DNA of 7,590 nt from JBBQNY01 sp038330365 (GTDB lineage: Bacteria > Pseudomonadota > Gammaproteobacteria > Xanthomonadales > Ahniellaceae): contig JBBQNY010000142.1 in assembly GCA_038330365.1 (NCBI GenBank), positions 1-7,590 on the forward strand. The letters run 5' to 3'. How positions within the stretch are numbered: the first letter of the stretch is position 1; every line of letters starts with the position of its first letter. Of this stretch, positions 1 through 5,998 are shown piece by piece. A program made the translations under genes and the position numbers. A model generated the notes under the pieces. It saw only the letters and a list, made by a program, of their open reading frames with translations, was not told the origin of the DNA and searched no databases.

Positions 1-530
1 AGGTGTTGGTAAGCCTTCCGCCTTTCCGCCTCGGTCGCGCCAAGCGCACGGTAGGTGGGGTGCGGATCGATCCGCGGATCGCTCACGCCGCGCGCGTTGT
101 GTGCATGGCTTGACCACCGGTAGTCGAGGGCGGTGGCGACCATGCCGGCGCGGACCGGGTTGAGTTCGATGTAGCGATAGCAGGCGAGTACGTAACGCTC
201 GCTGTCCACGAGCGCTGACTTGAAACGGCCTTCCCACAAGGTGCCGGTCCGTCGATAGCGGGCGTTAAAGCTGCCGACATAGCGGCGACCGATGGCTTGC
301 ATCATCCGGGACGACGCGCCGGGTACTCGCGGTGTGACGAGCAGGTGCACGTGGTTGGTCATCAACACGTAGGCGTGGAGTGTGCACTCATGTTTGCGTG
401 CGGCCTCACCCAGTTCCTGCCGGTAATGCAGGTAGTCGGCGTCATCGGCAAAGCACGCCTGCCGATCGTTGCCTCGCTGGACGATGTGCTGCGCGATACC
501 GGGAAGGTCGATGCGAGGAACGCGCGCCAT
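1..530 (-). CDS. REP-associated tyrosine transposase (RAYT, Y1_Tnp/IS200-like), 3' end cut by window edge
   Basis: This is a single-strand DNA transposase of the IS200/IS605 Y1 superfamily, RAYT branch. Such enzymes cleave and join REP-type hairpin repeats through a 5'-phosphotyrosine intermediate. The frame is open from ATG at 530 to the left edge (176 codons seen), so the C-terminus lies outside. The N-terminus MARVPRIDLPGIAQHIVQRG matches the usual RAYT opening and fixes the start, although only a weak AGG precedes it. The metal-binding HUH motif is HVH at residues 60-62 (TNHVHLLV). A GTLWEGRFKS block lies at 96-105. The probable catalytic tyrosine is Tyr120 in YRYIELNPVRAG. The seen part therefore looks intact and active. 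A hairpin repeat lies about 80 bases upstream, and related repeats are scattered through the window, as expected for a RAYT and its substrates. It lacks terminal inverted repeats of a normal IS, so I call it a resident RAYT rather than a mobile IS. Confidence 0.93.
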   Translation of the reverse strand, partial: MARVPRIDLPGIAQHIVQRGNDRQACFADDADYLHYRQELGEAARKHECTLHAYVLMTNHVHLLVTPRVPGASSRMMQAIGRRYVGSFNARYRRTGTLWEGRFKSALVDSERYVLACYRYIELNPVRAGMVATALDYRWSSHAHNARGVSDPRIDPHPTYRALGATEAERRKAYQH

Positions 531-609
531 GAACCTGGGTCGAGGTGCTGAGGACCTGCTCACCTTCGCAAACGCCACGGGGATACGCGCTCGCTTTTTG
601 GCGCTCCTC

Positions 610-637
610 GGGGTAGGAAATGTACCTGCCCCTTTTT
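610..637 (+). repeat. REP-like hairpin between vapC and the RAYT gene
   Basis: GGGGTAGG at 610-617 pairs with CCTGCCCC at 625-632 (eight pairs in RNA with one T-G wobble, loop of seven), followed by five T at 633-637. On the minus strand it reads GGGGCAGGTACATTTCC, a diverged relative of the GGGTCAGAGTCGACTTT repeats elsewhere in the window. Its place just upstream of the RAYT fits a RAYT-associated repeat. On the plus strand it resembles a rho-independent terminator, but no plus-strand gene reads into it. It may still impede transcription between vapC and the RAYT. Confidence 0.6.
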
Positions 638-645
638 GCGGGACC

Positions 646-1041
646 TCATTCAATCAACGTCATGCCCGCGACTTTGGCGGCGCGCTTGTCGAAGGTCAAA
701 ATGCGCTCGCAACCCGCAGCGAAACCTTCAAGCGCAATGAGGCAGTCGGCGAAATCGCCGCCGCCCGATTTGAAAATGCGCAGCGCATGGGCGACCCGTT
801 CAGCGCGGTCCACCACGATCTCTCGCGTTTGCAGCAGTGCCTCGATTGCCCGCGCGACTTGATCGCGCGTCAGCGCATAGCAGTCGGAAAGCACCCAGTA
901 GAGTTCGACCACGGACACCAGCGCGACGAACCCAGGTGCTTCGACCGACAGCGACTCGAGTAGCGAGTTCGATTTCGGCGATTGCCTGGGATCGTCCTGG
1001 GCGATGTATCGCACCAGCACGTTGGTATCGAGGCCGATCAT
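646..1041 (-). CDS. vapC: VapC-type PIN-domain toxin ribonuclease
   Basis: 131 residues, the usual length for a VapC. PIN-domain toxins are magnesium-dependent endoribonucleases that cut tRNA or rRNA and stop translation until bound by their antitoxin. The acidic active-site residues are in place: Asp5 in MIGLDTNVLVRY, Glu46 in SVVELYWVL, Asp99 in GGGDFADCLIA (with Asp96 beside it) and Asp118 in ILTFDKRAAK. The start ATG at 1041 overlaps the stop of the upstream antitoxin gene by four bases (ATGA, 1038-1041), so the two are translationally coupled. Nothing suggests loss of function: there is no frameshift and all four acidic positions are kept. The target RNA cannot be read from the sequence. 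Confidence 0.95.
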   Translation of the reverse strand: MIGLDTNVLVRYIAQDDPRQSPKSNSLLESLSVEAPGFVALVSVVELYWVLSDCYALTRDQVARAIEALLQTREIVVDRAERVAHALRIFKSGGGDFADCLIALEGFAAGCERILTFDKRAAKVAGMTLIE

Positions 1042-1280
1042 CGGGCCTTGCCCCCAGCCGCAGCGATAGCCGCATTCATCTGCTCAATCGAAACCCGCCT
1101 GGCAGGTTTCCCGAACATGCCCTTGAGGGCGGTAATCGGCCGCGAGGCCGCGATCAACTCGAAGCGGCCGTTGGCGACCTGCACGAATTCCACGCGATCC
1201 CCGGCGTCGACATGCAGCGCCCTGCGAACTTCGACAGGGATGGTGATCTGTCCTTTGGTGGTCAGCGTAGCGGTGGCCAT
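1038..1280 (-). CDS. vapB: VapB-type antitoxin, AbrB/SpoVT-fold DNA-binding protein
   Basis: 80 residues. The N-terminal half (MATATLTTKGQITIPVEVRR and on to about residue 45) is a typical swapped-hairpin AbrB/MazE DNA-binding domain, with the family's TTKGQITIP signature and the following VDAGDRVEF strand. The C-terminal part, about residues 46-80 (ITALKGMFGKPARRVSIEQM), is the expected toxin-neutralising tail that wraps the PIN protein. ATG at 1280 is chosen because a strong Shine-Dalgarno TAAGGAG lies five bases upstream. The gene precedes vapC and overlaps it by four bases. Antitoxins of this class repress their own operon, and an inverted repeat overlapping the -10 box and ribosome site fits that. 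Confidence 0.94.
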   Translation of the reverse strand: MATATLTTKGQITIPVEVRRALHVDAGDRVEFVQVANGRFELIAASRPITALKGMFGKPARRVSIEQMNAAIAAAGGKAR

Positions 1281-1286
1281 CGCGGC

Positions 1287-1334
1287 TCCTTACATTGAAG
1301 TAAGGAATATACCGGACCAGCACTTGCAGGCCAA
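1287..1334 (-). promoter_or_regulatory. vapBC promoter and probable autoregulatory operator
   Basis: On the minus strand, TTGGCC (1334-1329) and TATATT (1311-1306) form a -35/-10 pair with an exact 17-base spacer. A perfect 7-base inverted repeat, TCCTTAC-ATTGAA-GTAAGGA as read on the plus strand (1287-1293 and 1300-1306), begins at the last base of the -10 box and covers the likely transcription start. Its vapB-proximal arm contains most of the Shine-Dalgarno TAAGGAG (1292-1286). A VapB/VapBC complex bound here would block RNA polymerase. Promoter and repeat are seen directly; their role is inferred from family behaviour. Confidence 0.72.
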
Positions 1335-1352
1335 GATTCTCGGGCTCCCAAC

Positions 1353-1500
1353 AACCCGGGTCAGAGTCGACTTTCCCCGACCAGCGACCGGACCGCTCGG
1401 CGGGCCGGAGTCAGAGTGCAGTTGCGATGTGATCGTCGCTCTCTCCGCCGATGGCTCGCGTGCACTCATCCGAAAAAGTCGACTCTGACCCCCTTTTCCC
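1353..1500. repeat. Inverted pair of 17-base RAYT-type repeats with a degenerate copy between
   Basis: GGGTCAGAGTCGACTTT at 1358-1374 has a perfect inverted copy, AAAGTCGACTCTGACCC, at 1475-1491, with 100 bases between. A degenerate direct copy, GGAGTCAGAGTGCAGTT, lies at 1407-1423. The left copy belongs to a longer 27-base identity (1353-1379) shared with 4064-4090. The right copy is flanked by AAAAAG and CCTTTTCCC. Two inverted elements around a short spacer resemble a BIME-like arrangement of REP units. The identities are direct observations; attribution to the RAYT is inferred. Confidence 0.75.
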
Positions 1501-1514
1501 GCATGCCGGCTGGA

Positions 1515-1550
1515 CGCGTCCCGCATCCCGACGTACTGTTCAGGGACGCG
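1515..1550. repeat. Hairpin-forming inverted repeat upstream of the LVIVD gene
   Basis: CGCGTCCC (1515-1522) and GGGACGCG (1543-1550) are perfect 8-base complements around a 20-base loop. The right arm runs into the 23-base segment that recurs after the gene. It lies 37 bases before the ATG at 1588, so it could affect the leader of that mRNA, or it may simply be part of the repeat element. Confidence 0.5.
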
Positions 1551-1569
1551 CCCGGGACGGGCAGCGCTT
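1547..1569 (+). repeat. 23-base direct repeat, left copy (pairs with 4094-4116)
   Basis: The 23 bases here, with core CCCGGGACGGGCAGCGC, are identical to 4094-4116. Together with the 27-base pair 1353-1379/4064-4090, they place the LVIVD gene between two copies of the same bipartite repeat. On the right the two parts are only three bases apart, whereas on the left 167 bases separate them. Confidence 0.8.
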
Positions 1570-1587
1570 CCTCGTTCCGGATTCCCC

Positions 1588-4053
1588 ATGACACGACTTG
1601 TTCTCGCCTTGCTGGCCCAGGCATCGTTGCTGCTCGCAGTGGTTCCATTCGACGCCGTCGCGGCAGGGATCCCGACGGATACCGGGCCCGTAGCAGTCGC
1701 ACCTGCAGAGCCGGACACGGCGCCCGTTCCCACCCACTTCACCGCCTGCGTAGGCGGCGCTGCCGCCGGTTTTCCCTGCAGTCGTGTCGACCTGGAGGAG
1801 CGTCTCACCAATGCGTCGCTGGGGGGCGGCAACGGCAACGATATCTGGGGCTGGACCGATCCCGTCACCCAGCGGGAGTACGCATTGATGGGTTTGACCA
1901 CTGGCACGGCCTTCGTCGACATCACGATTCCCGACGACGCCCGTCTGGTGGGTAACCTGCCACGACCCGCCGGCACCCCTGCGAGCACCTGGCGAGACAT
2001 CAAGACCTACGGCAACTACGCCTTCATCGTCGCGGAGGCCGTGGACCACGGCATGCAGGTGTTCGACCTCACGCGCCTGAGGAGTTATGCGGGAACAGCG
2101 TTGACGTTCACGGCAGATGCCAACTACGGCAATTTCGGCCGCTCGCACAACATCGTCATCGACGAGGCCAGCGGATTCGCGTACGCCGTCGGCAGCCGCC
2201 AGGGCACGCAGAGCTGCAACGCCGGCCTGCACATGATCGACATCCGCAATCCATTGCAACCGACATTCGCGGGCTGCTTCGGCAATGACGGCTATACCCA
2301 CGACGCGCAGTGCACGGTGTACGCGGGGCCGGACGCCGAACACCAGGGCAAGCAGATCTGCTTCGCGCAGAACGAGGACACCCTCACCATCGTCGACGTC
2401 ACCGACAAATCCAATCCGGTGCAGCTCTCGCGCACGGGTTATGCGGGAGTCGGCTACACCCACCAGGGCTGGCTGACGGAAGACCAGCGCTACATCCTGG
2501 TCGACGATGAAACCGACGAGATCAATTTTGGCCACAACACCCACACCTACGTGTTCGACCTCGCGGATCTGGACGCCCCCGTGCTGCACATGCGCTACAC
2601 CGGGACCACGAGCGCAAGCGATCACAACCTCTACGTCAAGGGGAACTTCGCGTTCCAGGCCAACTACCGGTCAGGCTTGCGCATCCTCGACATCAGCGGC
2701 ATCGCCGAGCGCGACATCAGCGAGGTCGCTTTTTTCGATACGCAACCCGCGTCCAATGCCAGTGGCACGTCGGGCGCATGGAGCGTCTATCCCTTTTTCG
2801 CGAGTGGCACGGTGATCGTCAGCGACATCAGCGCCGGCCTGTTCGTGCTGCGTCCCAATCTCTGCACGCCACCGTCGACACCCACGGGTCTGGCCGCCGC
2901 AGGTGCCGGCGCCAACCGCATCGATCTGGCGTGGAATGCGCAAGCGGGAGGCGAGTCAATCGAGGTGCTCCGCAGCATCGACAGCTGCGCAGGTGCGCAG
3001 GGCGAGGTCGCCGGCGGACTGACCGGGAACGCCTATTCCGATACGTCGGTGTCGGGTGGAATCGACTACGGCTATCGCATCCGCGCCCGCAGTGCCGATG
3101 GACTGTGTGTCTCGCCATCGAGCGCCTGCCTCCTTGCGCAGACCAGCGGTGTCTGCACCGCGCCTCCGGTCTTTGCCGGTCTCGCCAGCGCCGACTCCGT
3201 CGGAACCGCGAGCTGCGGGATCCAGCTCGGTTGGGGTTCGGCCGCGCCCCGTTGCAGCGGGCCGGTCGCGTATCGCGTGGAGCGCAGCAACGGTCCCGCG
3301 TTCAATGAAGCGGGCGCGATCGTGATCGCGGCGGCGGCGACCGGCAACGGCTTCCTCGATTCCCAGGTGCTATCCGGTGCGTCGTACGCCTATCGCGTGC
3401 GCGCGATCGACAGCAGCAACGGCGCTGTCGACGACAATCCGTCCGTGTTGGTGGCGCGCGCCAGCGGCCCCATAGCCGACGGCGACTTTGCAACGGGCGC
3501 GGAGCTCGGCGATCCGGTGCTGGGCGATGTCGCCAACCGCCACGTGGCGTGGGAGACCGTGTCCAACGTGGCGCATGGCGGCCAACGCAGCTATCACTCC
3601 ACGTACGGGAACAGCATCTGCCTCGCGCTGACCAGCGCACCGTTGTTGATCACGCCCGGGCAGAGTTCGATGCTGTCGTTCTGGACCCGCTATGCCATGG
3701 AGGCCGGCTTCGATGGCGGCGTTGTACAGGTCTCGACCAACGACGGGGCCAGCTGGAGCACGATGGCGCCGGTCGGCGGTGGCTACCCCTCGACTTTCAA
3801 CAACACCAGCACCGATGCCTGCGGCCTGCCCAACAACTCCGGTGCTTTCACCGGCTCAGCGCTCACCTGGACGCCTTACACCTTCGATCTTTCGGCGTTG
3901 AGCGGTTCGGTACGTTTCCGCTTCCTGTTCTCGACCGACCCGGGCGTCACCGATCTGGGATGGTGGATCGACGACGTGCGCATGACCCACGTGCAGGTTC
4001 CCGGCATGTGCAGCTCGGCACTCGCATCCCTCTTCGCCAATGGCTTCGAGTAG
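1588..4053 (+). CDS. Secreted LVIVD-repeat ('choice-of-anchor B') protein with FnIII-like and jelly-roll-like domains
   Basis: 821 residues. Residues 1-26 form a signal peptide (Arg3, hydrophobic 4-19, AVAA before Gly27). Residues about 70-425 form an LVIVD-type beta-propeller of the choice-of-anchor B family: motifs DIWGW (87), WRDIK (137), SHNIV (187), THDAQ (238), THQGW (292), DHNLY (346) and GAWSVYP (398) recur every 50-54 residues. Each precedes a beta-strand such as YAFIV or YILVDD. Phrases such as GLHMIDIRNPLQP and TLTIVDVTDKSNP are typical LVIVD units. Two fibronectin-III-like domains follow (about 426-522 and 523-625). A jelly-roll-like domain covers about 630-803, and the end is CSSALASLFANGFE. 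The family name reflects variable C-terminal anchors. No catalytic motif was seen and the biochemical role is unknown. ATG 1588 is chosen for the signal peptide, since no clear Shine-Dalgarno precedes it. Long frames on the opposite strand are shadows. Repeats flank the gene. Confidence 0.92.
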   Translation: MTRLVLALLAQASLLLAVVPFDAVAAGIPTDTGPVAVAPAEPDTAPVPTHFTACVGGAAAGFPCSRVDLEERLTNASLGGGNGNDIWGWTDPVTQREYALMGLTTGTAFVDITIPDDARLVGNLPRPAGTPASTWRDIKTYGNYAFIVAEAVDHGMQVFDLTRLRSYAGTALTFTADANYGNFGRSHNIVIDEASGFAYAVGSRQGTQSCNAGLHMIDIRNPLQPTFAGCFGNDGYTHDAQCTVYAGPDAEHQGKQICFAQNEDTLTIVDVTDKSNPVQLSRTGYAGVGYTHQGWLTEDQRYILVDDETDEINFGHNTHTYVFDLADLDAPVLHMRYTGTTSASDHNLYVKGNFAFQANYRSGLRILDISGIAERDISEVAFFDTQPASNASGTSGAWSVYPFFASGTVIVSDISAGLFVLRPNLCTPPSTPTGLAAAGAGANRIDLAWNAQAGGESIEVLRSIDSCAGAQGEVAGGLTGNAYSDTSVSGGIDYGYRIRARSADGLCVSPSSACLLAQTSGVCTAPPVFAGLASADSVGTASCGIQLGWGSAAPRCSGPVAYRVERSNGPAFNEAGAIVIAAAATGNGFLDSQVLSGASYAYRVRAIDSSNGAVDDNPSVLVARASGPIADGDFATGAELGDPVLGDVANRHVAWETVSNVAHGGQRSYHSTYGNSICLALTSAPLLITPGQSSMLSFWTRYAMEAGFDGGVVQVSTNDGASWSTMAPVGGGYPSTFNNTSTDACGLPNNSGAFTGSALTWTPYTFDLSALSGSVRFRFLFSTDPGVTDLGWWIDDVRMTHVQVPGMCSSALASLFANGFE

Positions 4054-4063
4054 GTGCGATAAA

Positions 4064-4116
4064 AACCCGGGTCAGAGTCGACTTTCCCCGGCCCGCGCCC
4101 GGGACGGGCAGCGCTT
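4064..4116 (+). repeat. 53-base dispersed repeat unit after the LVIVD gene
   Basis: The first 27 bases (4064-4090, containing GGGTCAGAGTCGACTTT at 4069-4085) are identical to 1353-1379. The last 23 (4094-4116) are identical to 1547-1569. Inside it, GCCCG (4091-4095) can pair with CGGGC (4105-4109). It begins 11 bases after the LVIVD stop codon. No T-run follows the hairpin, so I do not call it a terminator. Confidence 0.8.
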
Positions 4117-4311
4117 GAATGTTTCCGTCAGTGAGAAATCTCTGATCGATGAATTGCGAGGCGCTCTCGGCACAAAAGCAGTCTCTTCTTCTCGGTCCAA
4201 CTGGATGTTCGGTACGATCTTCTCGAACCTTCGTGACTCGAACGGGCTTTCCTCGAATGTGAGTCTTGCGGGAAGCGTTTCCGACCCTCTTGCAGAACGG
4301 GATGATGCAAA
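4117..4311 (+). other. Leader of the ABC operon, with a doubtful small ORF and a 15-base periodic CTCGAA motif
   Basis: This 195-base stretch is less GC-rich than its surroundings. One frame is open through it and ends at TGA 4313-4315, overlapping the GTG start of the ATPase gene (GTGA). With a TTG start at 4115 it would encode 66 residues, rich in serine and asparagine. I recognise no family and it does not look like the GntR regulator often found before such operons. Because GTG followed by A always makes a TGA in the next frame, the overlap alone proves little. CTCGAA occurs at 4222, 4237 and 4252, exactly 15 bases apart. No convincing -35/-10 pair was found. Confidence 0.3.
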
Positions 4312-5178
4312 GTGATCCGTATCGAGGAACTGTCCTTCGGGTACCGCAAGACGCCGCTGTACCAGTCCTTCAACCTGCGGTTGTCCGAACCCGGGGTCTA
4401 CGGATTGTTCGGGCGCAATGGCAGCGGCAAGTCGACACTGCTGCTGATGCTGGCCGGATTGCTGTTTCCGCAACACGGCCGGATCGACGTGGGCGGCCTT
4501 TCGCCCTCCGCGCGGCACCCGGATTTCCTGGCGGCCATCTACATCGTGCCCGAGGAGTTCCACCTGCCCAATCTCACGCCCACCGCGCTGGCCGCGACGC
4601 AGTCGGGTTTCTATCCGAAGTTCTCCGCGGACGCATTCGGCGAATACCTGCGCATCTTCGAGGTGCCGGTCGATCGCACCTTCGAGGAGATGAGCCTCGG
4701 GCAGAAGAAGAAGGCAGCGATCGCGTTCGCGCTTGCGACCTTTACGCCGGTGCTGCTGCTCGACGAGCCGACCAACGGGCTCGACATCATCGGTCGTGAC
4801 CAGTTCAAGTCAATCATGTCATGCCCCGAACAACGTGCACGCATCGTGGTCATCAGCACGCACCAGGCGCACGACCTCGAACGCATCATGAGCCACATCC
4901 TGTTCATCGACTCGGCAGCGCTCGCGCTCCAGGCGCCGATGTCGCAATTGTCGATGGCCCTGCGCACGGGCGTGGCGCCCGACGCCGCCGCGCTTGCGCA
5001 GATCCCGGGCGTCATCTATCAGGACGTGATGGGTGAACACATCGCCTACGTCGCCGCCAACCGTTCCAATGCAGCAGGGCCGGTGAATCTGGAGTTGCTC
5101 TACAAGGCGCTCAGCCTGCAGAAGTCCGGCGTGCTCGCCGCGCTGCGCGAAGCCGGCGGGGAGCCAGCCCTTGTTTGA
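4312..5178 (+). CDS. ABC transporter ATP-binding protein (ABC-2 / YtrB-like class)
   Basis: 288 residues, the nucleotide-binding subunit that would power the permease encoded next. Walker A is GRNGSGKST (34-42). The signature loop is MSLGQKKK (127-134), a variant of LSGGQ. Walker B is VLLLDEP (147-153) followed by TNGLD. The switch histidine is His184 in ISTHQAHD. The Q-loop position reads VPEEF (Pro80-Glu81), so glutamate replaces the usual glutamine, as in some ABC-2 export ATPases. Residues about 200-288 are a poorly conserved C-terminal extension. The start is GTG at 4312, which begins directly with the conserved IRIEELSFGY strand. Only a weak GGGA lies upstream, so coupling to upstream translation is possible. 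The end overlaps the permease gene by eight bases. The substrate cannot be inferred. Confidence 0.95.
   Translation: MIRIEELSFGYRKTPLYQSFNLRLSEPGVYGLFGRNGSGKSTLLLMLAGLLFPQHGRIDVGGLSPSARHPDFLAAIYIVPEEFHLPNLTPTALAATQSGFYPKFSADAFGEYLRIFEVPVDRTFEEMSLGQKKKAAIAFALATFTPVLLLDEPTNGLDIIGRDQFKSIMSCPEQRARIVVISTHQAHDLERIMSHILFIDSAALALQAPMSQLSMALRTGVAPDAAALAQIPGVIYQDVMGEHIAYVAANRSNAAGPVNLELLYKALSLQKSGVLAALREAGGEPALV
5158..5163 (+). promoter_or_regulatory. Ribosome binding site deciding the TTG start of the permease
   Basis: GGGGAG lies inside the end of the ATPase gene, seven bases before TTG at 5171. It is the best Shine-Dalgarno near the start of the permease frame and supports a TTG start over downstream ATG codons, which would remove the cytoplasmic N-terminus or the first membrane segment. 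Confidence 0.65.
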
Positions 5179-5998
5179 CTGGTCGCGCTTCCGCCGCCTC
5201 GCCGCGGCCCACTGGGCAGAGCAGCGCAAAGCCTACGCGTGGTTCATCGGCGTCGGCATGATCCTGCACATCGTGCTGCTGATCATCAGTCTCTCCGGCA
5301 AGAATGGTTTCATGTCGTTGAGCACGGATGGCCAGGCTGCGATGTACTTCGTTGGCATGTTCTCTCTGGCGCCCATCTTTGCGGGACGCTACTTTCAGCA
5401 GATGGCGCGTCGCCAGTCAGCGTTGCTCGTCCTGATGCGGCCCGCGTCGGTGTTCGAGAAATGGCTACTGGCGGTGCTGGTCGTCGTCCTGGCGTATCCG
5501 CTCGCATACTCCGTGGCTTTCTACTCGCTAAACATTCCCGCATGGTTGGTCGCGCACGCCCAAGCGCAACAGTTTTTCATCGACGAGGCCGCGCGCATCA
5601 AGCTCGCAGGTCCGGAAGCCGGGTATGACCTCGGTCGCCTCACGATCTCCAGTTTCCAGCTGTTCCTTCCCTCGTCCAGACAACTCACGTGGAGCGGCAT
5701 CCTGTTGAACATCGTTGCTCTTTCATCGCTCCAGGCCTTTGCCATCTTCGGCAGCCTCTACTTCCGAAGCGCCCCTTTCATCAAGACCTTGTTCGCTGCT
5801 TTTCTGATGTTGCTCGCAATGATCTTGGTCGGCACCGTATTCGAAGCGAATTCCGAACTGGTCTTCGGATACTGGCATTCGGATCGGCCGATGTCCGGTT
5901 TCCAACGCGCGCTGTTCCCGCTGCTATGGATCGCGATTCCGTTGCTGCTCTGGCTATCGACATTCCTCGCGCTCAAGGAAAGGGAGATTGCCCCGTGA
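5171..5998 (+). CDS. ABC-2-type transporter permease, six membrane segments
   Basis: 275 residues with a basic N-terminal region (FRRLAAAHWAEQRK) and about six hydrophobic segments: roughly 24-42, 56-75, 98-120, 175-200, 205-227 and 245-268. The count is that of an ABC-2 membrane subunit. The stretch LMRPASVFEKWLLA (about 88-101) resembles the LPAS..EK motif seen before the third membrane segment in several ABC-2-like permeases. A periplasmic loop of about 50 residues separates segments 3 and 4. It probably works as a dimer with two copies of the ATPase encoded just upstream. The TTG start at 5171 overlaps that gene by eight bases and is supported by GGGGAG seven bases upstream. The stop overlaps the next start as GTGA (5995-5998). 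Substrate and direction are unknown; export or membrane remodelling is usual for the class. Confidence 0.88.
   Translation: MFDWSRFRRLAAAHWAEQRKAYAWFIGVGMILHIVLLIISLSGKNGFMSLSTDGQAAMYFVGMFSLAPIFAGRYFQQMARRQSALLVLMRPASVFEKWLLAVLVVVLAYPLAYSVAFYSLNIPAWLVAHAQAQQFFIDEAARIKLAGPEAGYDLGRLTISSFQLFLPSSRQLTWSGILLNIVALSSLQAFAIFGSLYFRSAPFIKTLFAAFLMLLAMILVGTVFEANSELVFGYWHSDRPMSGFQRALFPLLWIAIPLLLWLSTFLALKEREIAP

Larger units (their letters stand above)
1335..1587. other. Gene-free, repeat-dense spacer between vapBC and the LVIVD gene
   Basis: The divergent spacer between the vapB start and the LVIVD gene (1281-1587) holds the vapBC promoter on its left and, from 1335 on, no convincing coding frame. It contains two inverted 17-base copies of the dispersed repeat, a degenerate third copy, an 8-base-arm hairpin, and the 23-base segment repeated after the LVIVD gene. 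I found no convincing promoter for the LVIVD gene and no strong Shine-Dalgarno before 1588. Confidence 0.6.

Noticed and set aside
83..280. 65-codon minus-strand frame inside the RAYT gene
   Set aside because: It is out of frame with the RAYT reading frame, which carries the HUH and tyrosine motifs.
610..637. Plus-strand rho-independent terminator
   Set aside because: The hairpin with five T fits in form, but no plus-strand gene precedes it; its sequence and position fit a RAYT-associated repeat better.
1353..1500. CRISPR array or toxin-antitoxin-associated iterons
   Set aside because: There are only three copies, inverted and unevenly spaced, with no repeat-spacer regularity and no cas gene.
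1290..2003. 237-codon minus-strand frame across the repeat region and the start of the LVIVD gene
   Set aside because: It runs through non-coding repeats and antisense sequence; the product is composition-driven and lacks a domain.
1540..2625. Long open frame (361 codons) on the minus strand opposite the LVIVD gene
   Set aside because: It is antisense to a frame with a signal peptide and regular LVIVD motifs. Its product is low-complexity and V/A/R/G-rich without recognisable motifs, as expected of a GC-rich shadow frame.
4054..4311. GntR/YtrA-type regulator expected before the ABC ATPase
   Set aside because: No frame here contains a winged-helix motif, and the only open frame is serine/asparagine-rich and unlike GntR.
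4072..4563. 163-codon minus-strand frame over the operon leader and ATPase start
   Set aside because: It lies antisense to the Walker A region and its product shows no family features.
5689..5994. Upstream extension of the exported-protein gene to an ATG at 5689
   Set aside because: The extension overlaps the permease in another frame and would bury the signal peptide; GTG at 5995 has a Shine-Dalgarno and the GTGA junction.
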